64,000 nt of DNA, taken from Amborella trichopoda. Taxonomy: Eukaryota > Streptophyta > Magnoliopsida > Amborellales > Amborellaceae. Position 1 is the first letter of the stretch; each line of letters opens with the position of its first letter. Position numbers and translations under genes: made by a program. The stretch lies in the NCBI RefSeq assembly GCF_000471905.2, contig NW_006494942.1, positions 62,001 through 126,000 on the forward strand. Reading direction: 5' to 3'. Below are positions 57,090 to 64,000 of the stretch, piece after piece. Under the pieces are notes generated by a model, which saw only the letters and a list, made by a program, of their open reading frames with translations, was not told where the DNA came from and made no database searches.

Positions 57090-59650
57090 GCACTCTCCTT
57101 GTCCAACCTTTTGAGCTCCTGTGCCCACTTTGCAATATTCACCTTCAAGGTCATTACCTTGTTATGGCGTGTTACAGCCTTCTCGACAACGGTGAACTTC
57201 TGGGAGACGATAGCTTCCCTCTCCCCTACCTGGGCTTGCTACGAGCCTCTTAGTCGCGCTGCATTCTCTTTCACCTACAGAGCCTTCACCTCCATCCCTC
57301 CAGCTCAATGGCGATGACGTCAAAATACGGGAGGACTTCTGGTGCACTTCCTAAGGCGATCCCCCTCAGCTGTAGGATCGTTGTTCTAAGCTCTTCAAGG
57401 GGCAGCTCCTTTAGCTTTTGGAGGCCCGTTCGAAGCATCTCAAAGATGACACCTGACATCCCGCTGAAAGTGGGCTTGGGCAGTGCAGTAGGTGCGGCTG
57501 CAGCAAAGGAATCCTCAACGGCAGCCACGGGATCTGTTGAAACCTCAACTAGAGTCATCCCTTATATCTCAAGGGCAACCTCGATTTCGGAAGGCATGAC
57601 CTCGGTGGCTGGATCTACCATTGTGTCTTCGCGATGGCTTCGGCTCTCATGGGGCTGGCTTCTGCCTCGACAAACAGGGAAACTTTAGCTAGATCCTGAT
57701 CCAGGGCCATCACCTCACTATCCCTTTCATTGGGGGCAGCCTCTCCCTCCTGTCCTCCCTTTTCCTGAACCGTCGCCACCTCCTCAACCAGTTCGGTCCC
57801 TCTCTTTTCCTCTTATGTGCCCTTGTCCTCCTGGGCAGTCGGTATAGCCATGAGCTCTTTTACGGGGCCCGCCTCTTCTGTTGCCAGGGGTACTGCCTCT
57901 GAGCCCTCACGGTCAGTCCCTGGGAGAAGTCCTAACTTTGCAACCTCTCCTACAGCCATGTCACTGGGAGTGGCAACCGCGTGTTGAGATACTCCCTCTT
58001 CAGCTGCCGGTCCTTCTCCCTGGACCGACCTCGAGGTTTCTCCTTCCTTGCTCGCCCTCTCTGCATCAGTGTGGGTAGAAGCCTCCTGCGACTCAAGAGC
58101 CATCTCCACCATAGTTTCTTGGGCAGCAGCCCTAAGGCTTCCATCATCAGCCCCATCGATCTCTACTAGGATTGGACCCTCTCTTTCAGCCACAAAAGAT
58201 GCCTCCTGGTTCGAAGCAATTTCAATCGGTGCAGCTAAATCTGAAGCACCATCCTAAACCTTAGAAGAACTTGAAGTGGGCCCAGGAGACGGGGTAGGCG
58301 AATCCTCTAGGGCAGAGGGTGAGTCTGAAATGATCAGAGACACGTCGCACTCTGAAGAAGCCGAGGGTGAGGAACCATCCTCTGTCTCACGGACTACTGG
58401 GATCTTAAGCCCTTTACATTTTGGAGGCTTGGTTGCCTTCTTTGCTCGAGCGTTGGAAGCCACTAGGGTAGTCGCTTTCTCTTCTTTCCTTTTGCCTGCT
58501 CGGGTGCAACAACCTTGAAAGTGCCCATTTTGGAGGAACTGGTGGCCAGCTTGCTGTGTGGACCGCTCCCAATGAGTTCGTTCAGGTCCTGGACCAAGCG
58601 CGTCTCGAACCCAGGAACGTTACAACCCTCCTTCCTTCGGAAGATCGCAGAGAGATTGTCAAAAATAATCTTTGTCTCATTCTCCATAATGAGAAACCTG
58701 GGTATGGAATTGTCTCTAGCAATCCGACGTGGCTGCCCAATCTCGTGCCAGTCATGGGGGAAGCCTTGAGTGAATATCTTTCCTAGGGGAGGAGCCTTCG
58801 CCATCTTCTGCCACCTTGTATCTTGATTCCAACGGCTACTCTCCCCTTCCAAGGGTGGTCCATGTTCCAATACCCCTTACTGTCATGGGCTTCTGTATAC
58901 CTCACTGTTCAACACTTACTTGTTGATCTTAGTGGCCTCCAAGCATGGGGCCCAAGCAGTGCAAATATGCTTCGAGAGCCAAGTCTCCTGGTGGGGTCCC
59001 AACTGGTCCTTCTTCCAGCGAGCAGCCTTGCTATGTCACTTCTCAAAGAACACTGAGAATGGGCACCCTTGATCTAACCCGTGCTACCGAGCTAATCGAT
59101 GAGGGAAGTATCCCTCAAGCTTCGTGCTATGGATGGTGCAGCAGGCAAGGACTTCGCCCCTGACGCTCAGCACATACATCAGATCTTTTTGACTGGTGAA
59201 ATCACCGTCTAGGTGGTGGCCCAGCTCGTCAACGAATACGAACTCTGTAAGGCCTTCGGCGGGGAATGCAATCCGGGTCATGTGAAGATGGTCGTTATAG
59301 AATAAGCCGCGCGCATGACCAGATGTGTGGAAAATTGCTTTCTGCCCGGCAATCTTCAAAAGGGATGGGCATATGGTATCTTCCAACACCCTATTTTTGA
59401 GGTAGGTGTCGGGGAAGTAAGCTCCGAGCCAGTTATAAACATAATGGATTGCCATCGATATCTTCTCTCACCCCAAACAGGACGAGGTCGCTCACAAAGG
59501 TGACGCTGAAAGGGCACCTTGGCTCACACAAAGCCTCAATGAGCCAGATTGGCTCATCTCTCACCAAGCTTTCACCGGTGAACTCATTGGTGCTAAGCTC
59601 CCCTGCTCATGGGAGGTTCTTCACATCTTAGATGGCGCTTGAAGGTTGAA
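57090..59650 (-). pseudogene. Antisense PMD-like gene of element E, main part, broken
   Basis: Minus strand. After a probable splice acceptor (AACTTCGTAG, ending at 59651) come IWLIEALCEPRCPFSVTFVS, AIHYVYNWLGAYFPDTYLKN (59455), AGQKAIFHTSGHARGLFYND, KDLMYVLSVRGEVLACCTIH and KLEGYFPHRLAR. This matches the remembered pattern of retroelement-linked plant mobile domain proteins (HYVYGWLG, FxxLRSxxxPLR, YxPHRFxRQFGF). Downstream are a basic linker (KGKKRKRLP near 58470), an acidic Ala/Ser/Glu-rich disordered part (58460-57800) and a helical end (57560-57290). PMD proteins are plant nuclear proteins whose domain also occurs in transposons. Convergent with the sense tail; interrupted by D. Confidence 0.6.
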
Positions 59651-60589
59651 CTACGAAGTTAAGATAAAGGCTTCACTACCATCTCACAGCCAGAGGTGGG
59701 CTATCACCGTCTCATGGCCAAAGATGGGCTATCGCCGTCTCGCGACCAAACGAGGCCTATTGCCGTCTCACGATCAAATGTGGTCTAACACTGTTTGCTG
59801 AATCAAAATGCAATGCTGAGGGGCTATCGCCATCTCACGACTGAGGGTCTATCACCGTTGGCATCAAACACCTGCATGCCAGTTGTTTGCACCATGTCCG
59901 GCACACCATGTCCCTCGAAATCTGGGCATGCCGCCTGACACTCGTTGTGTGGCCTGTCACCGTGCGTGCAGAAAACGACCGTTCGCCGTCTCATGACCCT
60001 TTGCCTCCTCGATTGTTACAGGCTTGCAACGCCTCGGGTTCTCACCTGCATTTCCTCTCCTCGCCTGGAATTCACTCCTAGTTGTCGGGAAACCCTTCCC
60101 TGTCTATTCCCTCTCTTCCAATGGTGACTGAAACTGATGGAAAGCCACCAGAATTCCTGAAAACGCTCCCCAGTGACCCTACGGGTTTCCCTTCTCCCTT
60201 CCTTGCACTTCTCTATCTGCTGGAAAAATCGTAGAGTTTCCAACAGAGCTATTGTTGCTCCTCCTCCTCTTCCGATAACTAGAAGACCGTTAGAGTCCCC
60301 TGACCCTTCTGCAACTTGCTAGCTATCACGAAACTACCAGAAAATCACTGGAATTTCGGCAGAGTACTACTGCGAATCTTTCAGTTTCGCCAGAGTCTCA
60401 GTAAAGCCTTGAGAAGTTCCCTGTTCCCTTCTCAAAAGGTCTCAGCACTCTCTGAAGAAGTTCACAAGCGCTCTGCGAAGACGAGCGACTTGAAGTTTGC
60501 TGAAAATCTCCTGAAGGTCTGCACACTGTGAGTTTTGGCTAGAAACTCCTACCAGAAGTCTCTTAATGGACGCTCGGCTCTCTATCTAA
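59651..60589 (-). other. Leader and probable intron of the antisense gene of E
   Basis: No protein is supported. A repeat with core GTGAGACGGCGATAGCCC (minus strand), spaced about 40 bases, covers 59690-59860. Blocks match B (GTGACAGGCCACACAACGAG at about 59965-59946). The segment 60140-60560 resembles the B leader (32300-32770) and the A minus strand (15240-15900), with CCGGTGG(T/C)TTTCCA-type sequence. Confidence 0.5.
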
Positions 60590-60700
60590 AAAGCTCTCTT
60601 CACTGTTTTACCCCTCGGTAAAATAGTAAAATGGGTTTTACCCCCTTTTATACTAAACAGTGCTGCGAAGTGCCCCTCACAAGTTCGAAATGACGCTCCA
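60590..60700 (-). promoter_or_regulatory. Antisense promoter of element E (TATA at 60646-60652)
   Basis: Minus strand: GACTGGAGCGTCATT, TGTGAGGGGCACTTCGCAGC, ACTGTTTAG, then TATAAAAGGGGGTAAAACCC. It is conserved with B (32186-32310) and, more weakly, A (15985-16065). Confidence 0.65.
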
Positions 60701-60789
60701 GTCTTTGTCTTCAGATGGCGAAAGGTCCAGGCCAGGGTAGGTCAAGCCCGAGGCCCGAATGCAAGTCATTGCCTCCTGTGCCTCATAAA

Positions 60790-60960
60790 ACCGCCGCTAT
60801 CGCCATGCCTTATCGTCGCACGCTTCGTACAGAGGCTATCGCCATGTACTTCACAGAGGCCATCTCCGCGCGCTTCATAAGAGGCTATCGCTGCACGCTT
60901 CACAAGAGAACATCACCGCGTGCTTCACCAAGTGCCATTGCCGCGTGCTTCATCAAGGCC
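60790..60960 (+). repeat. 25-bp array in the 3' region of E
   Basis: GGCTATCGCCATGTACTTCA, GGCCATCTCCGCGCGCTTCA, GGCTATCGCTGCACGCTTCA, AACATCACCGCGTGCTTCAC, GTGCCATTGCCGCGTGCTTC: six units of 24-25 bp. Same family as 31995-32130 in B. Confidence 0.88.
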
Positions 60961-61189
60961 TAACGCCGGGCCATCTAGGCTTAACGCCTCGTGCGTCATC
61001 CAAAACTTAGCGCCATGCGCATGCTACGGCACTGCTGACTGTGGATTTTTCCCACATTCCACATATCGTGACCTGTCATCCCCACAAGCAGGCCACCACT
61101 TTGCATCCCTAGGGAGTCAAATCTCTAGTTACAGCCTTGTTCCCCATGGAGTCACAGTCCCTACCCACACTTTGATCCGTGCTGAATGA

Positions 61190-61910
61190 CCTTAAACTGC
61201 ACTGTTGCGGTCTAGGTGCATGACCCTAAACTGCATTGTCCAAACTATATGAACTTAAACTGTAGCAGAGGTCTAATTGCACGACCTTAAACTACATGGT
61301 CCTAGCTGCTGGACTTCAAACTGCATAGCTATGACCCAAACTATATGACCTTAAACTGTAGCAGAGGTCTAGTTCCACGACCTTAAACTGCATGGTCATC
61401 GTTGCATGCCTCCAAACTGCATAACCATGGTCCAAACTATATGACCTTAAACTGTAGCGGAGGTCTAGTTGCATGACCTTCAACTGCATGGTCCTCATTT
61501 CATGACTCCAAACTGCATAACCATGATCCAAACTATATGACTTTAAACTGTAGTGGAGGTCTAGTAGCACGACCTTAAACTGCATGGTCCTAACTGCAGA
61601 ACTTCAAATTGCATAGCCATGGTCCAAACTATATGACACTAAACTGTAGCAGCGGTCTAGTTGTTCGACCTTAAACGGCATGGTCCTCGTTGCATGAATC
61701 CAAACTGCATAACTACGGTCCAACTGTGTGACCTTAAAATCTAGTGTACTTCCTGGCCGCATGACGTTAAAAGGCTTAGCACCACGGTCCAAACTATATG
61801 ACCTTAAACTGTAGCGGAGGTCTAGTTGCATGACCTTAAACTGCATGGTCCTAGTGGCAGAACTTTAAACTACATAGCTATAGTCCAAGCTACAAAGACC
61901 TTAAAACTGT
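61190..61910 (+). repeat. About 97-bp array carrying GACCTTAAACTGCA in E
   Basis: CAAACTATATGACCTTAAAC landmarks recur near 61246, 61338, 61434, 61530, 61626 and 61792. Between them lie TAGC(A/G)GAGGTCTAGTTGCA, GACCTTAAACTGCATGGTCC and CAAACTGCATAACCATGGTC. It is the most regular copy of the array found in all four 3' regions. Confidence 0.9.
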
Positions 61911-63387
61911 TACACACATAGTCCATTCACATGACTTTGAGCTCGAAAGTGATGTCACTATCCCCAGTGGAGTTACAACTTTGCTCTCGACTGCAGTTCC
62001 TAGTAGAGCTGCATGCAGGCCACTGTCCCCCATTCCCATTAGGAGTCACATCCATATTGCAGCCCAGTATCACTTGGGAGTTACGACCATTCTTATCTTT
62101 TCAATCCCCAGTGGGATTGCATCTGTGCTCTGGCCATCATTCTCAGCAGAGTCACACATATACCATTTCCTATTATCCCCGTGGAGTCATGCTTTAATCC
62201 CCTATGGGTAAGTCGCACACCAAGCTATCCTCAGGAGTTGGGTTACTTTCCCACGAGCCATGGAGTTCCATCTTTCTCCTTAGGAAGTCATACTTGTCCC
62301 TTAATCCCCAGTGAAGTCTGCTTCTCCATCTAAACCTCCTGTTGGTTTAAACCATTCTTATCCCCAAGGGAGTCAAATTACTATCCACAGACTTATTCTT
62401 CATGGGACTTCTCCAATATGGCGACCCACACTCCATTTGTGTGCCCGCACCACCTTCACTGCTTCCCTAGTGAACCGATTCACTTCACTACCATCATGCA
62501 TCATTCCTCAATGAGTCTCACCCATGCTCACAAAATGGCAAACCATCCCGCTATCCAAACTCGTCATAAGCTAGTGGGTCACCGCTTTTCATCTGTCATT
62601 CACACATCATCCATGAAGCCCCGTGCCATATCCCCAAAGTGAGTCAAAACCACCACCATACTCACTCCATGGCCTCTACAGACTGCCATTCATCACCACG
62701 ATTGTCCAGCTGTGTGACCCTAAACTATAGTGCACGTCCTTACAACATGACGTTAAAAGGCTTCGCACAGGTCTCGAAGGCATGACCTTAAACACGCCTT
62801 CATAAAATAATGGGCATAGTGTATACCTGAGCAAGGGAAAATCATGAGTAAAAATGATGGACGGGCGTGGTCACGAAACTATGAGTAAAATAGTTTCGGT
62901 AAAACAAAATCCTAGGCACAGCAGAAGCCCCAAAAGGGCACCGTGAGTAAAAATAGATGGAAAGGGTGGACATGACCACAAGGTCATGGGTATAAGAGCC
63001 TAAAAATAAAAGAGGTTGGCGAAAACCATCTTTAAGGTGCCACTTCCCCAGTCCAGGTGGAAACCCCAAAATGGTGCTCAAACCAACAAAAAGAAGGTTG
63101 ACGCAGCATCACAGTCTCAGCCAACACCCAATTGCTAAGCATGCGTAATTCTGGTTAATGAGGTCCACACAAAATACTTAACTGTCAGCATCAAATCACA
63201 ACACAAAATGGCTCACCCGGGAGTGAGAACCTCATAAGATCTCCCACACTTCAACATCAAAATCAAAAGAGTCCTTGATGATGAGGACGATGACCGAAAG
63301 ATCATCATATCCAGGGCACAACCAACCTATACATCACAGATCTGCTAGTTAACATTTGAATTAGAGAGGCAAAGAGGATGTTAGTAC

Positions 63388-63709
63388 TGATGAGGGCGAG
63401 CCCTCAAAGGCTCGGGAGTCCCAGGCCATCCGACCCAGTTTGGTATCTTTTTCTTCCTTTGTTTTACTGTTTTAATTTTATTTTGATCTTATTTTAATTA
63501 GTTTCTTTAAAAAATCATGTTTTTTGATGTCTTGGATCATGTTGGCTCTGCCACAGATCTGAGAGCAGATATGCTCGTTTCTAAGCATATCTGGCCTCGA
63601 ATATGAATTCGATTTGTCTCACTTGTTTTCCATTTAATTTTTATCAATTTAAAGTGTCAGATCTTAGTTATCTACATCTGTAGATCGCTTCGATTTTGCG
63701 TAGTAAACA
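63388..63709 (+). repeat. Candidate 5' LTR of element F (322 bp)
   Basis: TG...CA bounded and directly followed by a PBS-like site. It contains a perfect 10-bp inverted repeat, CAGATATGCT/AGCATATCTG, at 63566-63593 with an 8-base loop. No TATA is obvious; TTTAATTTTATTTTGATC near 63472 is AT-rich. Confidence 0.5.
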
Positions 63710-64000
63710 GTTTGGCGGCCACCGTGGGACAAATCGAGCGTGATCCGAGCATCTAAATTTTGAAAATCTCATTATCTATTGAAACTTTTCAGACATGTTC
63801 TAGGTACCATTTTGTAACTATTCCCAAAGTTTCAGGTAAAAATAAAATATCTAAAGATACATAAAAGTATTTTTCTTTTAGATCTTCTGTCGCTTTATTT
63901 TAATTTATTTTCATCAAAAAACCTCTGTTTGCTATTTCTCCAAACAGTAAGCTTATTTTATCAAGATATCAACAAACCGTGCCATTTTCGCAACCGGTGG
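63388..64000 (+). mobile_element. Element F: start of another LTR retrotransposon, right part outside window
   Basis: Sequence character changes at 63388. A candidate short LTR (63388-63709) starts TGATGAGGGCGAGC and ends GTAGTAAACA, followed after three bases by TGGCGGCCACCGTGGGA (63713-63729), similar to TGGCGCCCACCGTGGGG found after LTRs of many plant Ty3/gypsy elements (recall). The rest to 64000 is AT-rich leader without a gene. The preceding bases AGTAC (63383-63387) would be the target copy. Its second LTR cannot be seen, so LTR identity is inferred. Confidence 0.5.

Larger units (their letters stand above)
42781..63387 (+). mobile_element. Element E: outermost Tat/Ogre-like gag-protease retrotransposon, broken, seen in two parts
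   Basis: Plus-strand element visible at 42781-44204 and 57090-63387, split by D. It shows the end of protease, the long tail, the antisense PMD-like gene (minus strand), its promoter, and a 3' region with arrays. Its 5' LTR, gag and most of protease should lie left of the window because B sits in its protease, and its 3' LTR should lie beyond F. Layout equals that of B. It carries B (with C and A inside it), D and F, so it is the oldest piece here. Many breaks. Confidence 0.75.
60701..63387 (+). other. 3' region of element E
   Basis: No gene is seen. Arrays of 25 bp (60790-60960) and about 97 bp (61190-61910) lead into a stretch with repeated GGAGTCAC/CCCCAGTGG-type blocks (61950-62660) shared with A (16600-17720). 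Sequence matching the polypurine-side region of B and D in inverse order (CTCACCCGGGAGTGAGAACC, about 63215) follows. It stops at 63387 where F begins. Confidence 0.7.

Overview
Kind of DNA. The window is repeat DNA from a land plant, probably a seed plant with a large genome. I see no host gene, rRNA, tRNA or CRISPR array. Almost every base belongs to Ty3/gypsy LTR retrotransposons that look like the Tat/Ogre lineage: very long LTRs (2.8-3.8 kb), a primer-binding site of the type TGGCGACTCCACTGGGGA (attributed to tRNA-Arg in Ogre elements), a second RNase H before integrase, long tandem-repeat 3' regions, and an antisense gene. All are old, broken copies and are described as fossils. The letters A-F are mine.

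Layout. The elements are nested. E (+ strand, visible at 42781-44204 and 57090-63387) is the outermost. B (- strand, 28236-42780) lies in the protease region of E. C (- strand, 1-2961 and 21805-28235, running off the left edge) lies in the 3' LTR of B. A (+ strand, 2962-21804, target-site duplication GTGAC) lies in C just after gag. D (- strand, 44205-57089) lies in the antisense gene of E, and F (63388 onward, running off the right edge) in the 3' region of E. Hand comparison of LTR starts agrees with this order: the LTRs of B differ at about 20% of sites, those of A at about 14% and those of D at about 13%.

Parts. A carries gag, reverse transcriptase, two RNase H domains and integrase. B and E, and as far as visible C, carry gag and protease but no recognisable RT or integrase. 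In B and E the protease frame continues into a shared tail of about 250 residues, and an antisense gene converges on it. That gene has its own conserved TATA promoter block in B and E (a relic in A) and a conserved splice acceptor. Its product looks like a plant mobile domain (PMD) protein in E and C; in B it is an unrecognised frame that stays open for about 306 codons. D has only gag, preceded by the longest open frame in the window (493 codons).

Non-coding architecture. LTR ends and the U3/TATA part are conserved among A-D, while the middle is a variable module: CT tract plus a 45-48-bp array (A, C), a 38-bp array (B), or an AAATA-like tract (D). The 3' regions hold tandem arrays of 25, 45, 48, about 75-95 and about 97 bp; one motif, GACCTTAAACTGCA, recurs in A, B, D and E. 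A 644-base run of N lies in the 5' LTR of B.
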